64,000 nt of DNA, from the NCBI GenBank assembly GCA_043749225.1, contig JAYVEP010000211.1:1-64000 (forward strand). Reading direction: 5' to 3'. This DNA is from JANXUC01 sp043749225 (GTDB lineage Bacteria; Acidobacteriota; Terriglobia; Terriglobales; Acidobacteriaceae). Under the pieces are notes generated by a model. The model had not been told where the DNA came from, ran no database searches, and saw only the letters and a program-made list of their open reading frames with translations. This document shows, piece by piece, positions 42,532 to 51,620 of the stretch (its first letter is position 1; each line of letters starts with the position of its first letter). The position numbers were made by a program, and so were the translations under genes.

Positions 42532-43250
42532 CGGATGGGTCGCAGAACATAGAACAAGTTCCCGGCGCTAAGCCGACTCTGCCTCCGGCCTGTACGATAG
42601 TCCAGCACGATCCGTTCCACGACAGAAAGCCCGGCCTGTTTAAAGAGTCCATCCATTTCTTTTACCGTGAAGACGTGACCCTCCGTTTCTACAGTCTGCC
42701 CGTGGACGATCCATTTCACTGCAACATCTCCGTTGTTTTCCGATGGCAAAAAAATATCCCGCAACCGCCGTTCCACCACTGGGAACAGGCCGGATTCCGC
42801 AACGTTGTAGCGATTTAGAACGTCCAGAAATATCAAGCCTTCGTCGGTGCAGAGACGCGCCAGATTCCGAAGTCCGGTCACGCGATGTTCCGTGGGTACG
42901 TGGCCCAAAACATTCCACAAACAGAGCACGACATCGAACTCTCTGCCACTCGGCAAGGCTTCGATACCTGCGTCCCACGTTTCATGTCCGGGAGGAATCA
43001 ATGCTCGCATTCCTGAACTAGGCTCGGCGAGTACGACTTCGCGAATTTCCGCTGCCCCCGCAGCCTTAAGTGCCCGGCGACCATCTCCGGTGCCTATGTC
43101 CAGCAGGGACCTGGCGTATCTTGGAATTGCGCCGATGACGAGTGCGTCGACCGCGTCCAGATATGCAGAACGCCGTTGACTCAGTTCGCGAAATTCCGAC
43201 GCGATCTGGTCGTAGGCTTCTACGGTATCCAACCTAGGTTCAGAAGACAT
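42528..43250 (-). CDS. SAM-dependent methyltransferase (class I)
   Basis: 240 residues. Rossmann methyltransferase: SLLDIGTGDGRRALKAAG is motif I (GxGxG-like), VVLAEPSSGM is the acidic SAM-ribose loop, EFDVVLCLWNVLGHV is motif IV, and RLCTDEGLIFLDVLNRYNVA follows. Substrate unknown; small-molecule methyltransferases look like this. Stop codon overlaps that of the 47-aa gene. It may serve the neighbouring sugar genes, but that is a guess. Confidence 0.88.
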   Translation of the reverse strand: MSSEPRLDTVEAYDQIASEFRELSQRRSAYLDAVDALVIGAIPRYARSLLDIGTGDGRRALKAAGAAEIREVVLAEPSSGMRALIPPGHETWDAGIEALPSGREFDVVLCLWNVLGHVPTEHRVTGLRNLARLCTDEGLIFLDVLNRYNVAESGLFPVVERRLRDIFLPSENNGDVAVKWIVHGQTVETEGHVFTVKEMDGLFKQAGLSVVERIVLDYRTGRRQSRLSAGNLFYVLRPIR

Positions 43251-43360
43251 GTGTGATTTGAATCCATTAATATCGTACTACTTCCTAGATTCGCATCTCG
43301 TGCTATGCTTTTGTCCCATCGCGGAATACCTTGTACTTATGCTTTTCTCAGGAGGGCTCT

Positions 43361-45010
43361 ATGAGGGGAATTGTGAAGTATGTTCTTATCAGTGTCGGTA
43401 TTTTAGTACTGGCGTTAATTGCGATTCCATTTTTCCTCAGTCCGAATCAGTTTAAGCCCACAATCGAAGAGAAGTTGAGCGCGGCGCTCGGACGTCCCGT
43501 TACCGTGGGGAACCTTAGCCTATCGCTATTTTCGGGCTCGCTCGGGGCCGACGATTTGTCCATTGCGGACGATCCTGGGTTCAGTAAGTCTGCTTTCCTG
43601 ACGGCGAAGTCGCTCAAGGTCGCCGTCGAAATGATGCCGCTGATTTTCTCGCGTGCGCTGCATGTCACCGGAGTCACAATCGAAAAGCCGGAAGTCGCAT
43701 TGATCAAGAATGGGGATGGCAAGTGGAACTTCGCGTCTCTGGCTACTTCGGACGCAAAGGCCACTCCGAAATCTGGAGCGGAATCTGGCGGCGGTACTCC
43801 TGACCTTAGCATCAAGAAGCTCGAGCTGACCGACGGTCGGGTCACGGTCAAATCGACCACATCGCCGAAGAGCCACGTTTACGACAATCTTCACCTTGAA
43901 GCGTTTGATGTTTCCGCTACTTCGTCCGTTCCATTTTTGCTGACGGCGAAACTTCCGGGAGGCGGCGATCTTAAGGTCGAAGGCAAAGCCGGGCCGCTCG
44001 ATAGCAAAGACGCAACGCTGAGTCCGTTGGATGCCAAGATCACGATTAACGGAATGGACCTCGGTGTCACCGGCTTCGTGGATTCCAGCGCAGGCATCGC
44101 TGGCTCGATGGACTTCAATAGTGCAATCTCAGCCAAAGATGGCGAAGCGCATGCACAGGGAACCGTAAAGCTGACCAAACTGCAAGTGCGCAAGGGCGGC
44201 GCGCCCTCGGGTATTCCGGTGAACGTTGATTTTGATTCGAATTACGATTTGCGCCACAGCGCCGGCGTTCTAAAAGAGGGCACGGTAAAGATCGGAAACG
44301 CCGTCGCGCATCTCGCTGGGACTTATGACCTGAAACGCGACTCGCCGGTCCTTCATATGAAGATCAAAGCTCAGAATATGCCGGTGCAGGATTTGCAATC
44401 GTTTCTGCCTGCGCTAGGTGTTGTGCTGCCCAAGGGGTCGTCACTGCAGCAGGGAACTCTGAGCGCGAATCTGAATGCGGAGGGGCCTACCGACAAGCTG
44501 GTCACAGCGGGGAATATTGGCCTGTTTGACGCGAAGTTGGTGGGTTTCGATCTGGGATTGAAGATGTCGGCGATTTCTGCGTTGACGGGTGCTAAGTCGG
44601 GGCCGGATACCTCGATTCAAAAACTGACGACGAACGTTCGGGTGGCGCCTGAGGGAATTCGCGCAGATGCCATTGATCTGGTAATGCCGGCGCTCGGCGC
44701 GGTGACGGGCGGCGGCATGATGTCGGCGGAGAACAATCTCGACTTCAAGATGGTGGCCGCGCTGAACTCTTCCGGAGGCGGAATGGGTGCCGTCGGAGGA
44801 CTGCTCGGGGGCGGGGCGAAAGGTACGAAGATCCCATTTCGGATTCAAGGCACGACTGCCGACCCGAAGTTCGTGCCCGATATGGGTGGAGCTGTTGCTG
44901 GTATGGCGCAGGGAGCGCTGGGATCGCTGGCGGGGAATTTGACCAAAGGCAAAAAGCCCAACCAGGGGCTGTCGGACGCTCTAGGCGGGTTGTTTGGGAA
45001 GAAGAACTGA
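43361..45010 (+). CDS. AsmA-family protein
   Basis: About 549 residues. N-terminal membrane helix (KYVLISVGILVLALIAIPFF), then the AsmA start FKPTIEEKLSAALGRPVTVG and a long beta-rich repeat part (AsmA/DUF748-like), with AKSLKVAVEMMPLIFSRAL and GDGKWNFASL. AsmA-like proteins bridge the inner and outer membranes and affect lipid transport. Strong Shine-Dalgarno (AGGAGGG) before ATG 43361; the ATG-like start at 43331 lacks one. Ends in a Gly/Ala-rich tail (LGGGAKGTKIPFRIQGTTAD). A terminator follows. Confidence 0.85.
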   Translation: MRGIVKYVLISVGILVLALIAIPFFLSPNQFKPTIEEKLSAALGRPVTVGNLSLSLFSGSLGADDLSIADDPGFSKSAFLTAKSLKVAVEMMPLIFSRALHVTGVTIEKPEVALIKNGDGKWNFASLATSDAKATPKSGAESGGGTPDLSIKKLELTDGRVTVKSTTSPKSHVYDNLHLEAFDVSATSSVPFLLTAKLPGGGDLKVEGKAGPLDSKDATLSPLDAKITINGMDLGVTGFVDSSAGIAGSMDFNSAISAKDGEAHAQGTVKLTKLQVRKGGAPSGIPVNVDFDSNYDLRHSAGVLKEGTVKIGNAVAHLAGTYDLKRDSPVLHMKIKAQNMPVQDLQSFLPALGVVLPKGSSLQQGTLSANLNAEGPTDKLVTAGNIGLFDAKLVGFDLGLKMSAISALTGAKSGPDTSIQKLTTNVRVAPEGIRADAIDLVMPALGAVTGGGMMSAENNLDFKMVAALNSSGGGMGAVGGLLGGGAKGTKIPFRIQGTTADPKFVPDMGGAVAGMAQGALGSLAGNLTKGKKPNQGLSDALGGLFGKKN

Positions 45011-45030
45011 AGCTCACCTCAATTAAGCAA

Positions 45031-45064
45031 AAGCGGCGCCGGATTGTTCCGGCGCCGCTTTTTG
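45031..45064. terminator. Bidirectional Rho-independent terminator
   Basis: Arms AAGCGGCGCCGG / CCGGCGCCGCTT with T-run to the right and A-run to the left, between convergent AsmA and DUF481 genes. Confidence 0.9.
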
Positions 45065-45079
45065 CGTTGCAACCGCAGT

Positions 45080-46159
45080 TTAGTGGGTAAAGGTCAGGTT
45101 AAGACCAGTCGTGAAGAGCACGTCGTTGTTCAGATTCGTCGGTGCTGGATTGCTGGTGTAGCGATCGCTGAATCCCGTCTGCCATCCTAGCCACTTGTTG
45201 AGCTGGGTGGAAAAATTAGCATCCAGCGCGGTACGGTAGCCGCCGCCATTATTCAGGTTGGGATAGTAGTAGAAGCGTTGTGTGAAGAGGGAGGACTTGC
45301 CTATTTTATGGTTGAGTTCGTCGCCGAGAGTCAAGCCCGCAAAAGTGTTGGTACGGGCTGGCAGATCCGGTAGTGGCGTCTGGTGAATGACCGCATAGCT
45401 TTCCCGTGTGTAGTTCGCGCCGCCAAGGAAGTCCAACGTCGTACGATCAGCCTTTATCGCGTGGAACCCAAGGCCGCCGCTCAAAATTGAACGGAGATCG
45501 AGGTGCTGCAGGTCGTCTGTAGTGAAGTCGCCTCCACCCCACACGAACAAGCGGGGCGCAATGTTGCGGTCATAGCGGATGCCGCCGAAGATCGTGTTGG
45601 CGGTAATGTTGCTCGGCTTGGCAAGCTTGTCGTTAGTCGAGTAGATCGAGGTTGCGTACATCGTGATCTTATCGTTGTTGGTAGCTCGCGCCGCGTTGAA
45701 GCCCAAGTTGATGTTCTTGGTCTTGCTGTTGCCGCGCGCGAAGGCGGCGCCCAGATTCAGCCCGCCAGCCCAATTGTGGCTCAACGAAGGGTGCAAGGAT
45801 GCCTGATAAGCGGCTTCTTCCGCTTCCGAGCGGATCACGCCAACGGAGTCCTTGGGAACATGCACAGCACCCTGTCCCGTGGTCACGACCAGGTCCGCGT
45901 CCTGCGTGGCAACGGTTCCGGAGACCATTTTCTTATCCGGAGTTGCGACGAACAGCTTTTTGTCGGACGAGAGGTCCTGGATCGAAGCCCAGCCAATGGT
46001 GACTTCGCCAGCGTAGTCGGTCTTTACGACCAGAGTCTTGCCGTCTGATTTGACGACGGTTCCAGTGATGTGATCGCCATTCTTCAGCGTGACTGTCTCC
46101 GCACTTGCGGCGAGGGAAATAAGCAGGGTTGCAGACAAAGCTAAAGCCAAACGTTTCAT
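45080..46159 (-). CDS. Outer-membrane DUF481 protein (YdiY-like)
   Basis: 359 residues. Signal peptide (RLALALSATLLISLAASA), an N-terminal SH3-like part (LKNGDHITGTVVKSDGKTLV) and a C-terminal DUF481 barrel (GNSKTKNINLGFNAARATNN, LFVWGGGDFTTDDLQHLDLR) ending LNLTFTH. DUF481 proteins sit in the outer membrane; one E. coli member responds to acid or salt. Terminates at the bidirectional hairpin shared with the AsmA gene. Confidence 0.85.
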   Translation of the reverse strand: MKRLALALSATLLISLAASAETVTLKNGDHITGTVVKSDGKTLVVKTDYAGEVTIGWASIQDLSSDKKLFVATPDKKMVSGTVATQDADLVVTTGQGAVHVPKDSVGVIRSEAEEAAYQASLHPSLSHNWAGGLNLGAAFARGNSKTKNINLGFNAARATNNDKITMYATSIYSTNDKLAKPSNITANTIFGGIRYDRNIAPRLFVWGGGDFTTDDLQHLDLRSILSGGLGFHAIKADRTTLDFLGGANYTRESYAVIHQTPLPDLPARTNTFAGLTLGDELNHKIGKSSLFTQRFYYYPNLNNGGGYRTALDANFSTQLNKWLGWQTGFSDRYTSNPAPTNLNNDVLFTTGLNLTFTH

Positions 46160-46476
46160 AGGTTAAATTCCTAAAATGAGATTTATGTCCAAATACTGAA
46201 AGGGACCGCTGTGACAAAAGACACATCCTCCACTTAAGACGCCCGAGCGCGAGTGGAAGTCATATTGCAACTTCGATTGTTACGAAGTTGTTGTAATAAA
46301 TCTATCACCGTAGATGCAGGGGAGTTAGCGGAAGGATGCCTGACTGGCGGCGAGTCGCACCGAGTTTGGCCATGCGTTGGACGCACAAACGGTCGATGCA
46401 CAAAAGTAGGGGAACTGGCGCTGGGAACTACAGTGTCTTAAGTCCGCGCCGATGATGCAATACGAGGTCGCTTTTT
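46160..46476. other. Gene-free interval with a short inverted repeat
   Basis: Between divergent genes for DUF481 and EAL-HDOD. Contains a perfect inverted repeat CAACTTCG / CGAAGTTG (46268-46290, 7-base spacer), a possible operator. Nothing else recognised. Confidence 0.5.
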
Positions 46477-47745
46477 GTGCCAAATGCTGCCGCCGCTCTT
46501 GCCCCGCAACCCCCCACGCCGCAAGGTGTGCGCTTCGTTGCGCGCCAGCCGATTCTGGATCGCCAGCGCCGCCTTTTTGGCTATGAGCTACTCTTCCGCG
46601 ATAGCTGGGTCAACAGTTTTGGCGCCACGGATGCCGACCTGGCTTGCAGAACCACGCTGGATAGCACGCTGTTGATGGGGCTTGAGTTTCTGTGCGAAAA
46701 GAGTATTGCCTTCATCAATTGCACGCGCGAGACTCTGCTCAATGAATACATGACGCTGCTGCCTCGCGAGCGCGTGGTTTTGGAAATCCTGGAAACAGTT
46801 CTGCCCGATCCAGAAATCATAGAAGCTTGCTGGAAGCTTAAGAACGCAGGTTACCGGCTCGCGCTGGACGACTTTGTTGCCAACGATCCTCGCGTTGCAC
46901 TCATCCCTCTGGCGGACATGCTGAAGGTGGATTGGATGGGTGTGACTCCAGACCAATGCCGCCAGTTCATGAAGGAGTACAACCGGCCCAACTTGATTTT
47001 TCTGGCGGAAAAAATCGAAACGCCAGCAGATTTCCAAACCGCGCTCGACCTTGGCTTCCATTATTTCCAAGGCTATTTTTTTCAGAAGCCGGTGATTCTG
47101 CATACCCGCGAAATTTCACCTCTGCAGATTCATTCTCTACAATTATTGCGAGAAGTCTCCCAGCCCACCGTGGATATGGCGGAAGTGGAGCGACAGATCA
47201 AGACAGACGCTTCTCTGTGCTATCGCTTGCTGCGCTACTTGAATTCTTCCGCATTTTTCTTCAATGCCGAGATTCGCTCCATCCGCCACGCGCTCTCGGT
47301 GTTGGGAGAGAAACAGATTCGGAAATGGGTGGCGCTGGTCGTGACTTTGAATGCCGGGGCGGCCGCATCCACCGAACTCATTCGCACCGCGCTGACGCGG
47401 GCAAAGTTTTGCGAGGCTCTGGCGCCGGAAGTTGCCACCGACAGCGAGGACCTGTTCTTCCTCGGACTCATGTCGCTGCTCGACGTAATTCTCGAAGTGC
47501 CTCTGGCTGAGTTATTGGAACGTGTTCCAGTTTCGAAGGCGATCAAAGCCGCCTTGTTGGGAGAGCCAAGTCCGCTCTCGGTACCGTTTGAACTCGTGCT
47601 GGCGCAGGAATCCGGAAACTGGCCACGACTCGGGGAGCTTGCCCTGCAACTCAAGGTGGACGAGGAGCAGGTGTCCGCTCTCTATTGGCAGGCTGCGGCC
47701 TGGGCTAAAGAGGCCTGCCAGCCCTCAGGGGGTGAAATGCAGTAG
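46477..47745 (+). CDS. EAL-HDOD signalling protein (YuxH-like)
   Basis: 422 residues. N-terminal EAL-like part begins RQPILDRQRRLFGYELLFR, a family hallmark; the ELL-type motif is not EAL, so phosphodiesterase activity is doubtful. The C-terminal HDOD part has LNSSAFFFNAEIRSIRHALS and LGEKQIRKWVALVVTLNAGA. These proteins act in c-di-GMP-related or two-component signalling. Start GTG 46477. The next gene (REC-like) is 332 bases on, so no operon. Confidence 0.88.
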   Translation: MPNAAAALAPQPPTPQGVRFVARQPILDRQRRLFGYELLFRDSWVNSFGATDADLACRTTLDSTLLMGLEFLCEKSIAFINCTRETLLNEYMTLLPRERVVLEILETVLPDPEIIEACWKLKNAGYRLALDDFVANDPRVALIPLADMLKVDWMGVTPDQCRQFMKEYNRPNLIFLAEKIETPADFQTALDLGFHYFQGYFFQKPVILHTREISPLQIHSLQLLREVSQPTVDMAEVERQIKTDASLCYRLLRYLNSSAFFFNAEIRSIRHALSVLGEKQIRKWVALVVTLNAGAAASTELIRTALTRAKFCEALAPEVATDSEDLFFLGLMSLLDVILEVPLAELLERVPVSKAIKAALLGEPSPLSVPFELVLAQESGNWPRLGELALQLKVDEEQVSALYWQAAAWAKEACQPSGGEMQ

Positions 47746-48077
47746 TTTTCCGTCACTAGTACACGATTTTCACAGATTTCTTGCCTTAGGTGACTCTAGG
47801 CACTTGCGCGGAAACGCCCGATATGAGTAACATCGTCTTGTTCCCAATGGCCACGCTCCCGTGCTGGCCCTTTCGCGCACAAGCTGTAAGCGCTTTGGAC
47901 TAGGCAATAGCTTAAAAGACTAGGCAAATCAGAACTGGCTTTAAGCCACATCAAAATGGACGAGGCGCAGAACTGCGCGTCCTGCGCTGCATCCGGTTGT
48001 GGCTGGGTGAACATCAAACCCGAAAAAGCTCGTAAAACGGGCCGTAGAAGTACAACCTTGATCAAACAGAGAAACCT
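47746..48077. other. Long untranslated interval upstream of the REC-like gene
   Basis: 332 bases without a credible gene. It has several GC-rich pairs, for example GGACGAGGCGCAGAACTGCG followed by CGTCC (47959 region), which could fold as a structured leader. Not recognised as any riboswitch class I know. Confidence 0.4.
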
Positions 48078-48767
48078 ATGAATCCGAAAGACCACTCTTC
48101 CGGCCCCGCCGGAAAAGGGCGTCGTCGTCGTCGACGTCCGGGCAGTCAAAGTCAAAACGGCCAACCCCAGGGCCGCAATCAACAACGCCAAGACCGCCAC
48201 AATCGCCAGAACAACCCCGGTGGAATTTACACGGCCCCCATGGACCACAGCTACCGTGCCGCCCAAAGCGACAACGGCAACGGACGGCGGCAAGGGCGCC
48301 CCGGCTTTTCGTCGACCTATATGCAGAACGATCCTGACCCGGTTCCTGGTCTACAAGACGCTAAATCCAGGATTTTTGCCTTTGTGGAAGACCTGTTCTT
48401 CCTGGCCAAAATTCAGGAGACGGCGCGCAAGATGAACGTGAAGGTCGAATTCGTGAAAACGGAAAAAGACCTCCTCGACCGCATCAAGGAAAACGGCGAA
48501 GAGAAGCCTTCTCTCCTAATTTTCGATCTCAACAACGCCAACATCAAGCCGCTTACCATGATCCCCAAGCTCAAAACCAAGTTGAAGAAGGGAACCAGCT
48601 TCATCGGGTTCCTGTCGCACGTGCAGGGCGAACTGAAGCTGAAGGCGCAGGAAGCGGGCTGTGACATGGTTGTACCGCGGTCTGCATTTTCTCAGAATCT
48701 GCCGCAGTTGCTGCGTCGCCACGGGGCTGCCGAAGAAGTGGAAGAGACGACACAGCCGAGTTTCTGA
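48078..48767 (+). CDS. REC-like (CheY-type) protein with long basic disordered N-terminus
   Basis: 229 residues. About 95 N-terminal residues are low complexity, rich in Arg, Gln, Asn and Gly (KGRRRRRRPGSQSQNGQPQG), followed by a compact alpha/beta domain: SRIFAFVEDLFFLAKIQETA, SLLIFDLNNANIKPLTMIPK, SFIGFLSHVQGELKLKAQEA, VVPRSAFSQNLPQLLRRHG. This fold resembles a response-regulator receiver where the phospho-Asp region has been replaced (FDLNN), so it may be a pseudo-receiver. The basic tail could bind nucleic acid. Function unknown. It has an unusually long leader. Confidence 0.65.
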   Translation: MNPKDHSSGPAGKGRRRRRRPGSQSQNGQPQGRNQQRQDRHNRQNNPGGIYTAPMDHSYRAAQSDNGNGRRQGRPGFSSTYMQNDPDPVPGLQDAKSRIFAFVEDLFFLAKIQETARKMNVKVEFVKTEKDLLDRIKENGEEKPSLLIFDLNNANIKPLTMIPKLKTKLKKGTSFIGFLSHVQGELKLKAQEAGCDMVVPRSAFSQNLPQLLRRHGAAEEVEETTQPSF

Positions 48768-48861
48768 ATGTGAAATTTGGTAATTTGTAATTTGGTAATT
48801 TCAAACCAGCCTGCTTCCAAGCTCAGAGGCTCAGAAGACGAAAAGACTCTTCTCTCGAGTT

Positions 48862-48893
48862 GTCATTCCGAACGGCTTGGTGAGGAATCTGCT
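48862..48893 (+). repeat. Dispersed repeat type C
   Basis: GTCATTCCGAACGGCTTGGT then GAGGAATCTGCTTCTT, between the REC-like and HIT genes. Confidence 0.65.
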
Positions 48894-48900
48894 TCTTCTT

Positions 48901-49242
48901 TTATCCCGGCGGCCACTGCAAATCCCGTCCGCCCAGCAAATGCAGATGTAAATGGAATACCGACTGGCCGGATTTCGGGCCAACATTCAACACCGTCCTA
49001 TATCCCTCTTCAATCCCGCGCTGCCGCCCAATCTGTGCCGCGGCTAAATGTAGGCGTCCAATCAGCTCGGCATCTTCCAACTCCGCTTCTTTCAATCCGC
49101 GAATATGCTTTTTCGGAACAATCAAAACATGCGTGGGGGCCTGCGGTGAAATATCCTCAAACGCAAACGTGTGCTCGTCTTCGTGGACTTTCTTAGCCGG
49201 AATTTCCCCGCGAATGATTTTGCAGAACAGGCAGTCGGTCAT
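48901..49242 (-). CDS. hinT: HIT-family (Hint-type) nucleotide hydrolase
   Basis: About 113 residues. Begins DCLFCKIIRGEIPAKKVHED, has FEDISPQAPTHVLIVPKKH and ends with the histidine triad HLHLHLLGGR followed by PPG, the bacterial Hint pattern. Hint proteins hydrolyse nucleoside phosphoramidates. A start four codons upstream (49254) is also possible; the longer open frame to 49476 is not part of the gene. Confidence 0.9.
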   Translation of the reverse strand: MTDCLFCKIIRGEIPAKKVHEDEHTFAFEDISPQAPTHVLIVPKKHIRGLKEAELEDAELIGRLHLAAAQIGRQRGIEEGYRTVLNVGPKSGQSVFHLHLHLLGGRDLQWPPG

Positions 49243-49331
49243 GGAAGAAAACATAGCACCTGGGCTATCCGGAGTGCAAAGTGAGCCAAAAATCACAGGG
49301 TGCCACGTCCTTGTTCCTCGCTTCTCAGAGG

Positions 49332-49378
49332 GACAGGGCGGGGGTTTTGACTCCACGTGCGAAGAACCCCGCCCTGTC
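49332..49378. repeat. Imperfect hairpin with 12-bp arms
   Basis: GACAGGGCGGGG / CCCCGCCCTGTC arms separated by 23 bases, between HIT and M48 genes. No T-run, so probably a dispersed intergenic element. Confidence 0.55.
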
Positions 49379-49421
49379 GACAGAACGCGACAAGGTCGGG
49401 GTACCCGGTCCCCACTGACAA

Positions 49422-50747
49422 CTACTTCACAAATTCCCCCTGCCGTCCCTTGGACCACGGATCGTAGGTAAAACAAAACTGCACGCGATCTCGAATCGGC
49501 GGATGGCCATAAAACAAAAACACATCCAGAGGGTCGGGGTCAGGGTCGTCCAAATCCAAATCGCCCAGAATCTGAAACGCCTGCGCCGCCACTTGACCTG
49601 AGTCCGGAGTTAGCCCGTGGGTGACCTCCAAACCATACTGGTCGGCCTGATGTTCGAAGTAGCGACTGACGGCGCTCGTGACCGGAGTGGCGAGCGAGAC
49701 AAAGACTGAAAGCAGCAAGAGTAAAGCGGGAAGCGACGCCCAATCGTCGAGGCCACGAATGCCCCAACCCGCCCCCCAACGCGCCAGCACCCAGCCAATG
49801 CAGCGGAAACCAAGATAAAAAAGCACCAAAAGCCCGAGGGCACTCCAAGCCAGTCCTTTTGGAATATGCAGCAAAACATAGTGCCCCATCTCGTGACCCA
49901 CAACCGAAACAATTTGAGGCGTGTTCATTTTGGCGATGGTGGTATCCCAAATGACCACGCGCTTGGAAGCCCCGAATCCGGTTACGTACGCATTCAGCCC
50001 ATTTGTCTTTTCCGATGCACCCATCCAAAACATTCGTTCTGAAGGAATGCTGACTCCCGCGTGCTGCACAAGCGCTTGGAGCTCTTGGGTGAGTGCTGGG
50101 CTCTTGCTGGCCAAAGGCTCAAACTTGAAGAACAGTGGTTCATAAACCAGCGGTTCCACAAAGGTCAGGGCAACGATAATCGGCAGCGAAACGAGCCAGA
50201 AGTAAAGCCACCAGCGCTGCGGACTCCTGCGTAGGACGAAGTACAGAATCCAAACAAAAATCGTAGCCACCAGCGCGGAAACTATCTCCGCTTTGATCCA
50301 ATCGAAGAACCAACTAGGCCATCCCCGAATGGATAGCCCGTAGCGGTGAGAGAGCGAATGCCCGTACATGCCAAGGGGGAGTTGGAGTAGATCGACTGTG
50401 AGAATCAGCAGCGGCGCAAATACAATAGCCTGCGGAAAGCTGTTGGACGAAGCATTTTCAGCCCAGCTCCGATACTTCGGTCCTAGTTTCAATTGGAGAA
50501 TTAGCAGCAGAATCGCCAGCCCATACAAGAAGCTAAATAGATTCAGATGGAAGAATGCTTGGGTGAGTTCGTGCGCTTTCCTATAACGCTCCGGAGGCAG
50601 TGTGTAGGCCGTGATTTTCTGAGTTGGCGACGCTTGCGAAGCCTGCGCTACGGGCGAAGAAGTCGATGTCTGAGCACGTGTGGCTGGCGACAGGCCTACT
50701 CCCAACGTGAGGATTGCCACAGCGCAACCAGGCCAGAATTTCTGCAT
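49422..50747 (-). CDS. M48-family (CAAX protease-like) zinc metalloprotease
   Basis: About 441 residues. Several membrane helices (FFHLNLFSFLYGLAILLLIL, AIVFAPLLILTVDLLQLPLG, IVSALVATIFVWILYFVL) and the catalytic HEMGHY at residues 285-290, with the third zinc ligand in EHQADQYG. Resembles Ste24-type CAAX proteases. Start at ATG 50747, preceded by AAGGAG; an in-frame ATG at 50795 lacks one. The RlpA gene on the same strand ends 51 bases before this start, so they may be co-transcribed. Confidence 0.9.
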   Translation of the reverse strand: MQKFWPGCAVAILTLGVGLSPATRAQTSTSSPVAQASQASPTQKITAYTLPPERYRKAHELTQAFFHLNLFSFLYGLAILLLILQLKLGPKYRSWAENASSNSFPQAIVFAPLLILTVDLLQLPLGMYGHSLSHRYGLSIRGWPSWFFDWIKAEIVSALVATIFVWILYFVLRRSPQRWWLYFWLVSLPIIVALTFVEPLVYEPLFFKFEPLASKSPALTQELQALVQHAGVSIPSERMFWMGASEKTNGLNAYVTGFGASKRVVIWDTTIAKMNTPQIVSVVGHEMGHYVLLHIPKGLAWSALGLLVLFYLGFRCIGWVLARWGAGWGIRGLDDWASLPALLLLLSVFVSLATPVTSAVSRYFEHQADQYGLEVTHGLTPDSGQVAAQAFQILGDLDLDDPDPDPLDVFLFYGHPPIRDRVQFCFTYDPWSKGRQGEFVK

Positions 50748-50798
50748 TTGCTCTCCTTCGGGTTTGCTCCAGCGGAGCCAACTCCGCTGCCACACACG

Positions 50799-51620
50799 CT
50801 AATCCAACCGCACCAGAAACACTGAGCCTTCTTCCGTCTGCGTCTCCCGTGCCAACTGTTCTGCCCGTGCGCGATCATCCTTGGCGACACGGATGCGCAC
50901 CCACCAGACTCCAACCGGGCTCAGGAATTTTGTCACCTGCGCAGTGTGGTACCGACGCTGCAAATGTTCCTGTAATTTGCCAGCCGCATCTTCTTCTTCC
51001 AGCGCTCCGATCTGCACACACCAGCGACCGCCAGTATCCAGAGACACCGGAGTTTTCAGCACTTCGACCTTAACCTGAGCGACGCCAACGCGCCATACGT
51101 CGATTTTCTTAGCGGCAGCCATGGAGAGATCGAGAATACGGCCTTCCACAAACGGCCCGCGGTCATTGACGCGCACAAGCGTCGAACCGCCCGTCTTAAT
51201 ATTCGTCACTCGAATAATCGATCCAAGCGGTAGCGTCAGATGCGCCGCTGTCATGGCGTTCATATCAAAAATTTCGCCATTGGACGCGCGATGATTGTGA
51301 TACGGCGGCCCGTACCAGCTAGCCTTGCCGGTCTGCACAAAAATCGGCTGGGTATTTGGCGGAATACCAAAGCTATCTGTTTCTGAAGTGGAATCTGCGT
51401 CGGGCCCGACTCCGCTCCCGGCATGTTTCGGTGCTGTGGCAGCCGGTTGAGCCGGAACCGAGCGAGCCGTAGAACTCGGCGAGTGAGTAGCTGGCGGTGG
51501 CTCCGGCGGCGGAGGAACATTCACCCGCGCAGTCTTCTTGCCTCCGCACGAACCAAAGCAGGCTACTGCGAGGAGCGCGACGGCGAGCCGAAACGTTGCA
51601 AGCTTCGAACGGCTCCTCAA
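50799..51620 (-). CDS. rlpA: Septal ring lytic transglycosylase RlpA-family lipoprotein
   Basis: About 273 residues starting at TTG 51620. Lipoprotein-like N-terminus (LATFRLAVALLAVACFGSC), Pro-rich linker, then the RlpA double-psi barrel (GKASWYGPPYHNHRASNGEI, RVTNIKTGGSTLVRVNDRGP, LDLSMAAAKKI) and a C-terminal SPOR domain (WCVQIGALEEEDAAGKLQEH). RlpA cleaves or remodels septal peptidoglycan. TTG overlaps the stop of the upstream 84-aa gene in TTGA, so translation is probably coupled. The long open frame upstream of 51620 overlaps that gene and is not used. Confidence 0.85.
   Translation of the reverse strand: MRSRSKLATFRLAVALLAVACFGSCGGKKTARVNVPPPPEPPPATHSPSSTARSVPAQPAATAPKHAGSGVGPDADSTSETDSFGIPPNTQPIFVQTGKASWYGPPYHNHRASNGEIFDMNAMTAAHLTLPLGSIIRVTNIKTGGSTLVRVNDRGPFVEGRILDLSMAAAKKIDVWRVGVAQVKVEVLKTPVSLDTGGRWCVQIGALEEEDAAGKLQEHLQRRYHTAQVTKFLSPVGVWWVRIRVAKDDRARAEQLARETQTEEGSVFLVRLD

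Noticed and set aside
47796..48293. 165-residue minus-strand frame
   Set aside because: Overlaps the leader and the Arg/Gln-rich N-terminus of the REC-like gene in antisense; its Val/Thr-rich text is an artefact of that bias.
48901..49476. 191-residue HIT reading frame
   Set aside because: The first ~78 codons are unlike any HIT N-terminus and include repeat text; the true start is near 49242.
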